A DNA stretch of 64,000 nt from Mesobacillus jeotgali. GTDB taxonomy: Bacteria > Bacillota > Bacilli > Bacillales > Cytobacillaceae. This document shows positions 1 to 8,130 of the stretch, piece by piece. Made by a program: the position numbers and the translations under genes. Location of the stretch: assembly GCF_014856545.2 (NCBI RefSeq), contig NZ_CP109811.1, positions 1,482,001-1,546,000 on the forward strand. The letters are read 5' to 3'. The notes under the pieces are model-generated. The model saw nothing but the letters and a program-made list of their open reading frames with translations. It was not told the origin of the DNA and did not search any database. Position 1 is the stretch's first letter, and the number at the start of each line of letters is the position of its first letter.

Positions 1-492
1 GATAATGAGGCCATTTATGGTCTTGAATCTACAGGAATCCTTACCCAGCTATCTAATGTCAGTATTAGAGGAAAGCTTGATGAAGCAGACTATTTTATTC
101 TTTTTATCGGGACGAATGACTTGATCAATAGCAATGGCGGGACTTTAGAAAATCTGAAGCATGAAAAAATAGAACAGGGGCAGGACGTTTATTTGCAAAA
201 CCTTAATGCGATCCTTAAAATATTGACGGATGGAAACGAGAAAGCGCCCATCCTGCTGCTTGGCCTCTATAATCCATACCCCGACAGCGCAGCAATTGAA
301 GCGGTGATTGATGATTGGAATAAAGAAATAAGGAAAGTATCTAAAAATGAAAAACAGGTCGTTTTCGTTCCAACCAATGACCTGTTCAAAGGGAAAGATA
401 AAAACCAGTATTTTAGTGATTCGCTGCATTTAAATGATAAAGGCTATAAACTGATCACCGACCGCATTTTAGAAAGTTACACGTTCAAATAG
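1..492 (+). CDS. SGNH/GDSL-type hydrolase, C-terminal part (5' truncated by window edge)
   Basis: The frame is open from base 1, so this is the C-terminal ~163 residues of a longer protein. It contains the SGNH block III signature GTND (about residues 37-40 of the visible part) and the block V catalytic Asp-His signature DSLHLNDKGY near the C-terminus. Both are diagnostic of GDSL/SGNH esterases and lipases. The nucleophile block I lies before the window. Such Bacillus proteins are often secreted or membrane-anchored YpmR-like lipases, but the N-terminus that would show this is missing. A strong terminator follows. The family is secure; the substrate cannot be named. Confidence 0.85.
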   Translation, partial: DNEAIYGLESTGILTQLSNVSIRGKLDEADYFILFIGTNDLINSNGGTLENLKHEKIEQGQDVYLQNLNAILKILTDGNEKAPILLLGLYNPYPDSAAIEAVIDDWNKEIRKVSKNEKQVVFVPTNDLFKGKDKNQYFSDSLHLNDKGYKLITDRILESYTFK

Positions 493-534
493 AATCTCTG
501 GAAAAGCGGAAAATTGCTTCAATAAAAAAATAAT

Positions 535-566
535 GCCTGGCAACAACATTGCCGGGTTTTTTCTTG
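535..566 (+). terminator. Rho-independent terminator of SGNH hydrolase
   Basis: CCTGGCAA and TTGCCGGG arms (one G-T wobble) around a short loop, followed by a T-rich tract. Confidence 0.8.
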
Positions 567-652
567 GTTTTTTTCAAAAACTTCCATGAAACCAATTATG
601 AAGTAAATTCGTAATATAATAGATTAAAAGAAAAGCTGAAAGGAATTTTTTT

Positions 653-1219
653 GTGAAAAAACAACTGCTTGGCAACGCATCCATCACTTTTCTGCTGATT
701 TTGGCTGCGCTCCTGCTATATTATCAATTCCTCACCAGGCCTGAAATCAATGAAAATGTTCCTTTGCCACAGGACCTGCATCCAGTTGTCCAGAAAAATA
801 AGGATGTGCTGATCCAGAAGGCAGCAGAGAAAGGGATCAGGGTCCTGGTGACCGATGGGTTCCGTAGTTTTGAAGAACAGAACCAATTATATGAAAAGGG
901 AAGATCAATAGAAGGACAAATAGTCACTCACGCGAAAGGCGGGGACTCATATCATAATTTTGGTCTGGCAATAGATTTCGCTTTATTGAATAAACAAGGT
1001 AAAGCTCTTTGGGACACCACTTATGATGGAAATGGAAATGGGAAATCTGATTGGATGGAAGTAGTAGACATTGCCAAAGAGCTCGGATTTACATGGGGAG
1101 GAGACTGGAAACACTTTAAGGATTATCCGCACCTTGAAATGCGTTTTGACCTGACAATCAATGACTTGAAACGCGGAAAACGCCCACCGGAAGACGCGCT
1201 GACAGCATCACAAAATTAG
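653..1219 (+). CDS. M15 family peptidase (VanY/CwlK-like D,D-carboxypeptidase or L,D-endopeptidase)
   Basis: 188-residue protein starting at GTG behind GAAAGGAA. Residues ~8-27 form one N-terminal hydrophobic segment (signal anchor or signal peptide), so it acts outside the membrane on peptidoglycan. Zinc-peptidase M15 motifs are visible: SYHNFGLAIDF (the SxHxxGxAxD motif with Zn-binding His and Asp) and a C-terminal PHLEM with the last Zn His. The TDGFRSFEEQNQLYEKG stretch is also typical of CwlK/VanY. Length matches CwlK/YcdD-like enzymes. It stands alone between two terminators, with a TATAAT box at 615-620. Whether it cleaves D-Ala-D-Ala or L-Ala-D-Glu bonds cannot be told from sequence. 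Confidence 0.85.
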   Translation: MKKQLLGNASITFLLILAALLLYYQFLTRPEINENVPLPQDLHPVVQKNKDVLIQKAAEKGIRVLVTDGFRSFEEQNQLYEKGRSIEGQIVTHAKGGDSYHNFGLAIDFALLNKQGKALWDTTYDGNGNGKSDWMEVVDIAKELGFTWGGDWKHFKDYPHLEMRFDLTINDLKRGKRPPEDALTASQN

Positions 1220-1220
1220 A

Positions 1221-1255
1221 AAAAGCATCGGGGCCTATTGGGTACCGATGCTTTT
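1221..1255. terminator. Bidirectional terminator between convergent genes
   Basis: AAAAGCATCGG and CCGATGCTTTT arms flank a loop; A and T tracts on opposite sides serve both the M15 gene (+) and the NADH dehydrogenase gene (-). Confidence 0.8.
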
Positions 1256-1283
1256 AAGGTTACAACGATCTATTGAAAAGCTA

Positions 1284-2513
1284 TTATTTATGTTTGGAAA
1301 CAGCCAACTCTGAATGTGGCTTGGCAACCTTAAGGAATTGCTTGATGACTAATCCAGGTCCGCCAAGTACGAAAAGATAACGGGCCTCGATTACCTGCTT
1401 CATTAAGGCAGCGAACAACCCGCTGATTTTCAAGCCGAAGACTTTGCCCACGGCTGCTTTGTTGCCGATGGAAGCAACTGTACCTTTGTGGTGATATTCG
1501 AATGCTTTAAGCTGTTCACCTCTCAAGATCGCGATTAAATTTGGTCCGCACACCTCTGCCTGTTGAATGGCCACCTGGGCAGTCGGAGGGAGTGGGGTTC
1601 CGTCATCTTTCAAGAACAGCGCAGCGTCCCCGATACAAAAAACATTTTCCATTCCTTTTACCCGCAAAAACTTATCAATGATGATGCGGCCCTTCGAAAT
1701 AGGTAAATCCAGCTTTTCAAGCAGGGTATTGCCACGGACGCCGCCAGACCATATCAATGTCCTTGCCGGAAGTTCTTCGCCGTTGTCCAATGTGATGGAA
1801 GTTGGAGAACATTCTAGAATCTTAGTAGAGGTCATCAATTCCACGCCATTCTTTCTTAAATAGCTTTCTGTAAAATCAATGGCCTCCTTATCAAATCCAG
1901 GGAGAACTGATGGTGAAGCTTCTATATTGATAATTCTCGCTTCTGACACAGGGATATCATATTTAAGGCAAAGCTTGGGCAAGGCTTCTAAAAGTTCGCC
2001 AATCATTTCAATTCCGGTAAAACCTGCACCGGCTACAGCAAAAGTCAATCTAGAAGGGTCGTGATCCTCCTTATACGCAGCAAACTGTCTGAGCAGATGA
2101 TTGTATATTGCCTTCGTGCTCCTGAAGCTTTTGATTTTAAAAGCATTTTCTTCCACTCCAGGAATTCCAAATGTACTCACATCAAAACCAAGACCAATCA
2201 TCAGGTAGTCATAATCAATAGACTCACCAGACTCCAGCTGTACTTGCTTTGCAGTGAAGTCTACACCTTGGACAGCTCCTTTTTTAAATTTTATTTTATT
2301 GGTCTTTAAAAGTTCAGGTATATGTAAGGTTATTTTTTCGTCCGAAGCCGTACCCGCCCCAGTCTTATGAAGTTGAGTAGAAATATAGTGATAATCATGT
2401 TTATTGATCAAAGTTATTTCAGCTTCGCCGTTCCGCAGGTTCTTCTCAAGCTGTCTGCTGGTAATAAGACCGCCATATCCTGCACCTAGAATGACTATTT
2501 TTGGAGTTTGCAT
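1284..2513 (-). CDS. Type II NADH:quinone oxidoreductase (Ndh/YumB-like)
   Basis: 409 residues, close to B. subtilis Ndh (392) and YumB (406). The N-terminal FAD-binding motif GAGYGGL is at residues ~10-16, a second nucleotide-binding motif GAGFTG lies mid-protein, and the FAD-contacting GDAALF plus the PPTAQVA stretch typical of NDH-2 are present. It would oxidise NADH and reduce menaquinone at the inner face of the membrane without pumping protons. The ATG is preceded by AAAGAGGG. Two Rex-type operators lie 26-101 bp upstream, matching the known Rex-ndh redox feedback in Bacillus. Other FAD-dependent disulfide oxidoreductase-fold enzymes are possible, but the motif pattern favours NDH-2. 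Confidence 0.85.
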   Translation of the reverse strand: MQTPKIVILGAGYGGLITSRQLEKNLRNGEAEITLINKHDYHYISTQLHKTGAGTASDEKITLHIPELLKTNKIKFKKGAVQGVDFTAKQVQLESGESIDYDYLMIGLGFDVSTFGIPGVEENAFKIKSFRSTKAIYNHLLRQFAAYKEDHDPSRLTFAVAGAGFTGIEMIGELLEALPKLCLKYDIPVSEARIINIEASPSVLPGFDKEAIDFTESYLRKNGVELMTSTKILECSPTSITLDNGEELPARTLIWSGGVRGNTLLEKLDLPISKGRIIIDKFLRVKGMENVFCIGDAALFLKDDGTPLPPTAQVAIQQAEVCGPNLIAILRGEQLKAFEYHHKGTVASIGNKAAVGKVFGLKISGLFAALMKQVIEARYLFVLGGPGLVIKQFLKVAKPHSELAVSKHK

Positions 2514-2538
2514 TGTTGTTCCCTCTTTCTGGTTATTA

Positions 2539-2556
2539 TTGTGAAAACATTCACAT
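2539..2556 (-). promoter_or_regulatory. Rex box 1 (ndh operator)
   Basis: TTGTGAAAACATTCACAT matches the Rex consensus TTGTGAA-N4-TTCACAA at 17 of 18 positions counting N. It lies 26 bp before the NADH dehydrogenase start codon, as expected for a repressor site sensing NADH/NAD+. Confidence 0.75.
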
Positions 2557-2596
2557 GTTAGTGTAAAAAAATAAAAAATCTTAGTTGTTTATTTTA

Positions 2597-2614
2597 ATGT
2601 GAAGTATTTCACAA
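2597..2614 (-). promoter_or_regulatory. Rex box 2 (ndh operator)
   Basis: ATGTGAAGTATTTCACAA is a second near-perfect TGTGAA-N4-TTCACA palindrome, centred 58 bp from box 1 (about 5.5 helical turns). The pair could allow cooperative Rex binding. An Fnr/CRP-family factor could also recognise TGTGA-N6-TCACA, but the AA/TT inner bases favour Rex. Confidence 0.7.
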
Positions 2615-2711
2615 TCATTATCTACCAATAGATTACGATATATATATTTTTATATCAATACGTATTTTGGGTTTAAATTCAACAAAAGTTTGACAAACAT
2701 CCAAAGAAGGA

Positions 2712-2737
2712 GGAGATGGAATAGCTCCATCTCCTGA
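2712..2737 (-). terminator. Hairpin downstream of ydaG, weak terminator
   Basis: GGAGATGGA and TCCATCTCC form a perfect 9-bp stem downstream of the minus-strand ydaG stop. The following minus-strand tract is only weakly T-rich, so termination is uncertain. Confidence 0.4.
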
Positions 2738-2788
2738 AAGTAGGTTGTTTTCGTAAAGCTTGTTGTTAAAAATCAGAAAAGAGCTTAA

Positions 2789-3208
2789 TTATAAATTCAT
2801 TGTTTCGGGTTCTCCGTTATCGTTCATCAACCGAATGGTTTCTGGTTTTACCTCCAGGATAATGTAATCAGGATCATTAGGACTCTCAATCCATTTGCTC
2901 ATCTTTTCATTCCAAAATTTTTCCTTGAGTGACTGATCTTCGCGGATTGAGGCTTTTCCCTGGACTTCGATATAGGCATCGCCCATTCCTTCTCCTTCAT
3001 ATCCAAGCAGAATATGGACATATGGGTTTCTTTCAATCTCTTCCGCTTTGTACGTTTCTTTGCTTGTTGGTGTGTACAATGTCAAGTCCTCGTTGAAAAA
3101 GGTCATGTATCTGGAGTGCGGCTTATTCCCGACTACGGTTGCAAGCGTGCCAACCTTTGATTCACCGAGAACTTGGGTGATTTTTTCTTTTAATTTTTGA
3201 CTATCCAT
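2789..3208 (-). CDS. ydaG: General stress protein 26-like FMN-binding split-barrel protein (YdaG family)
   Basis: 139 residues, the length of B. subtilis YdaG. It shows the pyridoxamine-phosphate-oxidase-like split-barrel pattern: VGTLATVVGNKPHSRYMTF near the N-terminus and the IEVQGKASI strand mid-protein. These cytosolic flavin-binding proteins are general-stress (SigB) proteins of unclear reaction. The start is supported by an AGGAGGAATTC Shine-Dalgarno. A GTTTAT-N15-GAATAT arrangement at 3241-3267 (minus strand) resembles a SigB promoter (GTTTAA-N13-15-GGGTAT) but has several mismatches. It overlaps the terminator of the upstream gene. Confidence 0.8.
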   Translation of the reverse strand: MDSQKLKEKITQVLGESKVGTLATVVGNKPHSRYMTFFNEDLTLYTPTSKETYKAEEIERNPYVHILLGYEGEGMGDAYIEVQGKASIREDQSLKEKFWNEKMSKWIESPNDPDYIILEVKPETIRLMNDNGEPETMNL

Positions 3209-3265
3209 ATGAATTCCTCCTTTTTTTGTACCTGTTCATAATATTCTCTTTCTAAAGCTTCATAA

Positions 3266-3293
3266 ACCAAAAAAGCCCTGGCATTACCAGGGC
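3266..3293 (-). terminator. Terminator of the small acidic protein gene
   Basis: GCCCTGG and CCAGGGC arms with a 5-nt loop; on the minus strand the hairpin is followed by a run of six T. Confidence 0.8.
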
Positions 3294-3298
3294 GATTA

Positions 3299-3538
3299 TT
3301 ATAATTCGTTGTCGATATCTACGTTGTACTTCTTTTCGCTTGAGGATGAATCCTTTGAGTGATGGCCGTCCTTTTCTTCATGTTTTTCCTGATTAAGGTC
3401 CTCCATCGGAATAGGGTCAACAGTCAATTCACTTTTGAATTTGTCATGAAGACTTTTAGTCGTTGTTTCATATTGCTCAGGATTGTCCATGTTTTGGGTA
3501 TTATCAACTGGAATGCTCTTCTTATTTTCTTTTCCCAC
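3299..3538 (-). CDS. Small hydrophilic protein of unknown function
   Basis: 79 residues, highly charged, with no hydrophobic segment and a low-complexity HHSKDSSSSEKK stretch near the C-terminus. I recognise no family. The start at GTG 3538 is preferred over the in-frame GTG at 3547, because GGGAGAGGTG sits at proper spacing before 3538 and overlaps the other codon. It is the second gene of a probable two-gene unit with the 42-residue gene just upstream and ends at its own terminator. Composition resembles small hydrophilic stress or spore proteins of Bacillus, which is only an inference. Confidence 0.6.
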   Translation of the reverse strand: MGKENKKSIPVDNTQNMDNPEQYETTTKSLHDKFKSELTVDPIPMEDLNQEKHEEKDGHHSKDSSSSEKKYNVDIDNEL

Positions 3539-3565
3539 GGTGATCACCTCTCCCTTTATTTAAGG

Positions 3566-3694
3566 TTATCTGTCAGTTTTTGATTCTTCCTGAGGTTTTA
3601 CTGGATCCCTTTGAGGCTCAATATCCTTGTTGTGTGCCTTTTTATTTTCCTGTTCAACTGAACCATCGTTTTTATTTTGATTCTTTTCTGTCAT
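3566..3694 (-). CDS. Very small hydrophilic protein (42 aa)
   Basis: Reads MTEKNQNKNDGSVEQE..., 42 residues, with an AAGGAGG Shine-Dalgarno seven bases before ATG 3694. It is extremely polar (Lys, Asn, Gln, Glu, Asp) and lacks hydrophobic residues, so it is probably intrinsically disordered. It lies 27 bp before the next small hydrophilic gene in the same orientation, suggesting co-transcription. No known family is recognised. The strong ribosome-binding site and co-directional partner argue it is real. Confidence 0.55.
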   Translation of the reverse strand: MTEKNQNKNDGSVEQENKKAHNKDIEPQRDPVKPQEESKTDR

Positions 3695-3892
3695 AATGAA
3701 GCCTCCTTGTCACTGTGATAATAATAAAAATACCCTTTTATTGATAAATAAAACAAACGTTGCGACTGCCCTGACGTCATTGACCAAATAATTCAGAACT
3801 ATTATTGAAAGCCACTCCAATGTCTTTTCAGCCATTCACCTTCATATAGTTAGAATGTATGTTTAACTAACGGAATATGGAGGGGGAGTGTG

Positions 3893-4621
3893 ATGATAAT
3901 CATACGGTTTCCAGATGGTGCAAGCGGCCAGATGCTGCAGAATCTTTCTGGGAAACAGAAGGAAATATACGACCAATTAGACAATAGCCTGACAATGTTC
4001 GAGTATGACACAACCTTTCAGCTTCTTTTTGAAATAAAGCTTCGCGAGAATATCATTGAAGCGGCATTAAAGCTTAAGGATGCTTCTGTAGCTTTTACCT
4101 CCTTCAAATATTCAAGATTCAATCCAGTTTATTGGACGAAAGGACCCAGGGGCTATCTTTTGAATCCAAATGTCCGCCCTTCTGACGCAATCAATGATAT
4201 TTACGAAAATGGCCAGGAGTATGCTTTCGAGTGCTCCACGGCAATGGTTGTCATTTTTTACAAAGCTGTCCTGGATTCTATAAGGCTGTCGGACTTTAAC
4301 TATTTGTTCAGGGGGCTGCTCGTTTGGAATTGGAATTATGACCCTGATTTGGCCATCATTACTTTAGAAGGGAATGAGTTTATCCCCGGCGATGTGGTTT
4401 ATTTCATGAACCCGGATTTTGATAAACCTATTTGGCGCGGAGAAAATGCAGTTGTTCTTGGAAATGGATTATATTATGGACATGGTATTGGGATTGGTAC
4501 AGCTGAGGAAATGGTCAAAGCCCTGAATACACTTCGGAAGCAAGGCTCTACTACCTCCGCATTTATGCTCCAACAGCATAGCAGGCTGAATTTTAAATAT
4601 TTGTCCCAGTTTTCCAAGTGA
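3893..4621 (+). CDS. tgl: Protein-glutamine gamma-glutamyltransferase (spore-coat transglutaminase)
   Basis: 242 residues against 245 in B. subtilis Tgl. The catalytic-cysteine motif YAFECSTAMV carries Cys114, corresponding to B. subtilis Cys116. The WRGENAVVLG and YYGHGIGIG blocks are also family-typical. Tgl forms epsilon-(gamma-glutamyl)lysine cross-links between coat proteins such as GerQ late in sporulation, in the mother cell. ATG 3893 is chosen over GTG 3890 because the GGAGG core then has nine-base spacing. It is monocistronic with a terminator. I could not identify a convincing SigK promoter. Confidence 0.92.
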   Translation: MIIIRFPDGASGQMLQNLSGKQKEIYDQLDNSLTMFEYDTTFQLLFEIKLRENIIEAALKLKDASVAFTSFKYSRFNPVYWTKGPRGYLLNPNVRPSDAINDIYENGQEYAFECSTAMVVIFYKAVLDSIRLSDFNYLFRGLLVWNWNYDPDLAIITLEGNEFIPGDVVYFMNPDFDKPIWRGENAVVLGNGLYYGHGIGIGTAEEMVKALNTLRKQGSTTSAFMLQQHSRLNFKYLSQFSK

Positions 4622-4640
4622 TAAACCAAGAAAATAGTAA

Positions 4641-4669
4641 AAGGCTGGCTAAATTGCCGGTCTTTTTTT
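4641..4669 (+). terminator. tgl terminator
   Basis: AAGGCTGGC and GCCGGTCTT arms (with G-T wobbles), followed by seven T. Confidence 0.75.
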
Positions 4670-4823
4670 CTATTTCTTTTTGCTCATTTTTAAAAACAGG
4701 ATTTCTTGTATCATTTACGAGGCATAGTTTTATAAATTGGGGGAATATAAAAAGAGACATAATATATACATTTCTAGTTCCGGATTTGGAATTTATAGGT
4801 ATGTTAAAAAGGGAGTTTTGGAA

Positions 4824-6296
4824 ATGAGATTAAGCAAGGTGCTTGAGGCACTCGGCGGCAGTTTAAAAAAATATAGGAATGATGCTGATCCTGAATTATC
4901 TGGCATTCAGATGGATTCTCGTAAAGTGAAGCAGGGTGATTTATTTGTAGCGATTACAGGATTTCAAATAGATGGGCACAAATTTATTGATGAAGCCATA
5001 AACAATGGTGCAGCAGCTGTTATAGGGGAAAATGAACTGAATCTAGCTGTCCCGTATATTCAGGTATTTGACAGCAGGCTGGCTCTTGGCAGGGCAGCGA
5101 GTACATTTTATCAACATCCGTCGAGAAAGCATACTGTGATTGGCATTACGGGGACAAATGGAAAAACGACCGTTTCATATATTTTAAAGCATATTCTTGA
5201 GCATGCGGGCAAAAGCTGCTCCCTGCTCGGCACTGTGTCTTATATCATAAATAATGAGGTGTACAAGCCTTCCAATACCACTCCGGATGCTTTGCAAATA
5301 CAAGAGCTGATTTCGAAAAGCAATGATGAGTTTGTTGTTCTGGAAGTGTCATCACATGCCCTGAAGCAATACAGAATTGAGGGGCTGGAGCTGGATTATG
5401 GATTGTTCACGAATTTATCTCATGACCACCTGGATTACCATCCGACGATTGAGGACTACTTCGAGGCAAAAACATTGATGTATAATTACATGAAAAAAGA
5501 TGGTTCAGCCGTTGTAAGCAGACTTGGAGAATGGGGGGACAAGCTGACAAGTATATTATCAGCTAAAGGGATCCCTGTATATTCAATTGGCTATGATGAC
5601 ACCCATGATCTGAAAATTGAGGACATAAAATTGAATGGGGAAACCAGATTTGAGATCAAAATGGGAGGAATCACTTATCCATTGACTTTCCCATCACCTG
5701 GTCTTCACAATGTCTACAATGCAGCGATGGCCTTTTTGACAGCTGTGAAAGTTGGCATAAGTCCTGATTCGATTGCTGAGGCGCTAAAAACTTTCCCGGG
5801 CGTACCTGGAAGGTTCGAAATGATCTCCCATCCTGAAGGTGCTACTTTCATTGTCGATTATGCACATACAAAGGATGCGATTGAATACTGTCTTCAGGCA
5901 GCTCAAGAGCACGAAGCAGTGAAGATCAAGCATATATTTGGCTTCCGAGGAGAGCGGGACAAAACGAAAAGAGAGCATATGGTCAAAGCGTCCGCCTCAA
6001 TGAGTGATGAATTCACTTTGACCTTCGATGACCTGAACGGAATTTCGGAAGAAGAGATGGCCAGTGAATTAAAGGAATTGAATGAACGCTTTGGCATGAA
6101 TAAAGGAAGAGTCATTACAGACAGGACCCTGGCTATCAGAAATGCATGGGAAAACGCCAGGATGGGTGAGTGGATCCTCATCACTGGAAAAGGACCAGAG
6201 GAGTATCAGTCGATGTATGAACTTCCCACATCATCAGATAAAGAAACACTGTTATATTTGCAAAAACTGCAGAATAAGGCAAAGGTAATTGGGTGA
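4824..6296 (+). CDS. MurE-like UDP-MurNAc-tripeptide ligase paralogue with divergent substrate motif
   Basis: 490 residues, the length of MurE. The MurE N-terminal domain (MDSRKVKQGDLFVAITG), ATP-binding P-loop GITGTNGKTT, SNTTPDAL loop, EVSSHAL, FTNLSHDHLDYH, a lysine (EAKTLMY) at the usual carbamylation site and VPGRFE are all present. The amino-acid-selecting loop, normally DNPR in diaminopimelate-adding enzymes, reads DDLNG here, and the GKGHE motif reads GKGPE. The gene stands alone, outside any division/cell-wall cluster, with its own terminator. It is therefore probably a second MurE or a specialised Mur ligase rather than the housekeeping enzyme. The start at ATG 4824 follows AAGGGAG; upstream in-frame codons lack one. 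Confidence 0.8.
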   Translation: MRLSKVLEALGGSLKKYRNDADPELSGIQMDSRKVKQGDLFVAITGFQIDGHKFIDEAINNGAAAVIGENELNLAVPYIQVFDSRLALGRAASTFYQHPSRKHTVIGITGTNGKTTVSYILKHILEHAGKSCSLLGTVSYIINNEVYKPSNTTPDALQIQELISKSNDEFVVLEVSSHALKQYRIEGLELDYGLFTNLSHDHLDYHPTIEDYFEAKTLMYNYMKKDGSAVVSRLGEWGDKLTSILSAKGIPVYSIGYDDTHDLKIEDIKLNGETRFEIKMGGITYPLTFPSPGLHNVYNAAMAFLTAVKVGISPDSIAEALKTFPGVPGRFEMISHPEGATFIVDYAHTKDAIEYCLQAAQEHEAVKIKHIFGFRGERDKTKREHMVKASASMSDEFTLTFDDLNGISEEEMASELKELNERFGMNKGRVITDRTLAIRNAWENARMGEWILITGKGPEEYQSMYELPTSSDKETLLYLQKLQNKAKVIG

Positions 6297-6303
6297 ATGC
6301 CCA

Positions 6304-6334
6304 GCAGGCTGATTTAAAATCAGCCTGTTTTTTT
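6304..6334 (+). terminator. Terminator of the murE-like gene
   Basis: CAGGCTGATTT and AAATCAGCCTG arms followed by seven T. Confidence 0.85.
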
Positions 6335-6401
6335 AGGAGTTTAAACTCAATTCCTTTAAACTGACACAAATTTTTCTTCAATTAATGACAATAATATGAA
6401 A

Positions 6402-6445
6402 TGTGAAGAGTGTCACTCCACTATTTTTCCAGCATCTCTTATGAT
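6402..6445 (+). promoter_or_regulatory. Fnr-type box and class II promoter of the MIP18-family gene
   Basis: TGTGA-AGAGTG-TCACT at 6402-6417 matches the Bacillus Fnr consensus TGTGA-N6-TCAC(A/T). The -10 box TATGAT is at 6440-6445 with no good -35. The box centre is 42.5 bp before the predicted start site, the geometry of an activator replacing the -35 element. It precedes an Fe-S assembly gene, which fits oxygen-dependent control. Confidence 0.6.
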
Positions 6446-6495
6446 ATAAGTAAGCAAGGCAATTGACCTGACTATTATGGGAGGAGGTACTCAAT

Positions 6496-6795
6496 ATGGA
6501 TAAAAAAGAAATTTATAAAATGCTTGAGGATATAGAAGAACCAATGCTCGGAGTCGATATTGTGAACCTGGGCCTCGTCTATGAAGTCTGTGTCAAGGAT
6601 GATAAAGATGTCGAAATCGTTATGACCACAAGGAATGCTGATTGCATGCTAGCTGATTATATTGCCCTCTCTGCCCGTGAACATCTGGCTGGACAGATAG
6701 GCAGCGACGAGCATATCGATATCAAAATGGTCTCGGCTCCTAAATGGACAAAAGACCGCATGTCCCAATACGCTAAATATTTATTGGACCTTTAA
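6496..6795 (+). CDS. MIP18/DUF59-family metal-sulfur cluster assembly factor
   Basis: 99 residues with the domain signature DIEEPMLGVDIVNLGLVYEV at the N-terminus and a conserved cysteine (TTRNADC, Cys50) in the position of the family's active Cys. Relatives (YitW, SufT, PaaD) help mature [4Fe-4S] proteins in the cytosol. The usual T-x-x-G-C-P context is altered to NADCML, so this is a divergent branch. GGGAGGAGG lies eight bases before ATG. It is a single gene with its own terminator and an Fnr-type promoter upstream. The physiological client is unknown. Confidence 0.75.
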   Translation: MDKKEIYKMLEDIEEPMLGVDIVNLGLVYEVCVKDDKDVEIVMTTRNADCMLADYIALSAREHLAGQIGSDEHIDIKMVSAPKWTKDRMSQYAKYLLDL

Positions 6796-6814
6796 ATTCT
6801 CTCTAGGCTCACTT

Positions 6815-6848
6815 AAAAGATTGCGATAATCGTATTGCAGTCTTTTTT
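6815..6848 (+). terminator. Terminator of the MIP18-family gene
   Basis: AAAGATTGC and GCAGTCTTT arms, 11-nt loop, then T-rich tract. Confidence 0.65.
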
Positions 6849-6990
6849 CTGTGAAAATAATTAATTCTGTCTTCTTCGAATAATCTTGATCATATTCGGC
6901 AATCATTAAAATAACCTAAAAAAGCCAATAAGAAAGCAGGGCTACCGGTAGGAGGGTAACCGTGTATACTTCTATTTGGTTTTGGTTATA

Positions 6991-8130
6991 CTAAATAACT
7001 TGTCTTTCTTTAAATGGCTCCTTGTTTATAAGCATGGAGTAGATGATTCGAAGCATTCGATGCGATGTCGCAACGAGTGCTTTTTTCTTTCCTCTTCGAG
7101 CGGCAGTAGACCAATATTTCGTAGCTAACCACCTATTTCGACTTCTTGAAACGGCCCAGGCTGCTTCACACATGGCTGATTTAATGTGCGGATTTCCTTT
7201 TGTTGTCCGAGTACTCTTGCGTTTCCCTGCACTTTCATGATTGCCAGGAGATACACCTGCCCACGAAGCTAAGTGTTGAGAGGTGGGGAATTGGTTCATA
7301 TCCACTCCAATCTCGGCAATAATGATGGCTGCTGTATCTTTCTTTATTCCAGGAATGGTCAGGAGTAAATGAAGTTCTTCTTTAAATTCCTCTAGAAGCT
7401 GGTCAATTCTTTTTTCCACCTCTACAATATGTCCCTCCAGCTGTTGAATATGAAGCCAAGACTGTTTGATTAGAAATCTTTGATGGTCATTGATTGTGCC
7501 GAAGAGCGAGTCAGTAATTAATTGTTTTTTAGATGACATCTTTCCGTGTATCCGGCTTTCGACATCATCGCCATCTACGTATCCCTGTTCCACCAGTCTC
7601 TCAAGCAGCTTTCTCCCTGAAACCCCAAAGACATCGGAAATAACAGAACTCAGCTTTACATTTGAGCACTCCAGAACCTTCTGAATCCGGTTCTTCTCGG
7701 AAGTTAAATGACCTATCCACTTTTTTCGAAGGCGTGTAAGGTCCCGTAGCTCCCGGATATCGGAGGGAGGCACGAAACTCTTTTCGATGAGTCCGTGTCG
7801 CAATAATTTGGCAATCCACTCGGCATCGGAAACATCTGTTTTTCTTCCAGGGACGTTCTTAATCCTTTGGGCATTCGCAAGAGTAATATCAAAAAAGTCT
7901 TCAAGGATATTAAACACAGGCTTCCAATATACTCCCGTGCTTTCCATCGCAATATGGGTAACCCCATGGTCTTCCAGCCATTTTAAGAGACGGAAGAGAT
8001 CTTTCGTCAAGGTTGGAAAGGTTTCAGTTACCCTAATCAAATCTTCGTCCTGTTTGCCCGTCAGAACACAGGCAACGATTGTCTCCGAATGAACGTCAAG
8101 ACCAGCACAACGTTCAATAAATACATCCAT
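6991..8130 (-). CDS. IS110-family DEDD transposase/recombinase
   Basis: 379 residues, intact. The N-terminal RuvC-like DEDD domain carries Asp12 (GLDVHS), Glu63 (AMESTGVYW), Asp99 and Asp102 (KTDVSDAEW). The C-terminal Tnp_20 domain has PGIKKDTAAIIIAEIG (helix-hairpin-helix-like) and SWAGVSPGNHESAGKRK, which contains the candidate catalytic Ser. A coiled region lies between them. ATG 8130 follows GGAGGA. In characterised IS110 members the recombinase works with a bridge RNA from the 5' non-coding end. The gene looks functional, with no frameshift. Confidence 0.95.
   Translation of the reverse strand: MDVFIERCAGLDVHSETIVACVLTGKQDEDLIRVTETFPTLTKDLFRLLKWLEDHGVTHIAMESTGVYWKPVFNILEDFFDITLANAQRIKNVPGRKTDVSDAEWIAKLLRHGLIEKSFVPPSDIRELRDLTRLRKKWIGHLTSEKNRIQKVLECSNVKLSSVISDVFGVSGRKLLERLVEQGYVDGDDVESRIHGKMSSKKQLITDSLFGTINDHQRFLIKQSWLHIQQLEGHIVEVEKRIDQLLEEFKEELHLLLTIPGIKKDTAAIIIAEIGVDMNQFPTSQHLASWAGVSPGNHESAGKRKSTRTTKGNPHIKSAMCEAAWAVSRSRNRWLATKYWSTAARRGKKKALVATSHRMLRIIYSMLINKEPFKERQVI

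Noticed and set aside
3843..3852. CATATAGTTA before tgl as a SigK or SigE -10
   Set aside because: One or more mismatches and no -35 at the right distance, so it was not annotated as a promoter.
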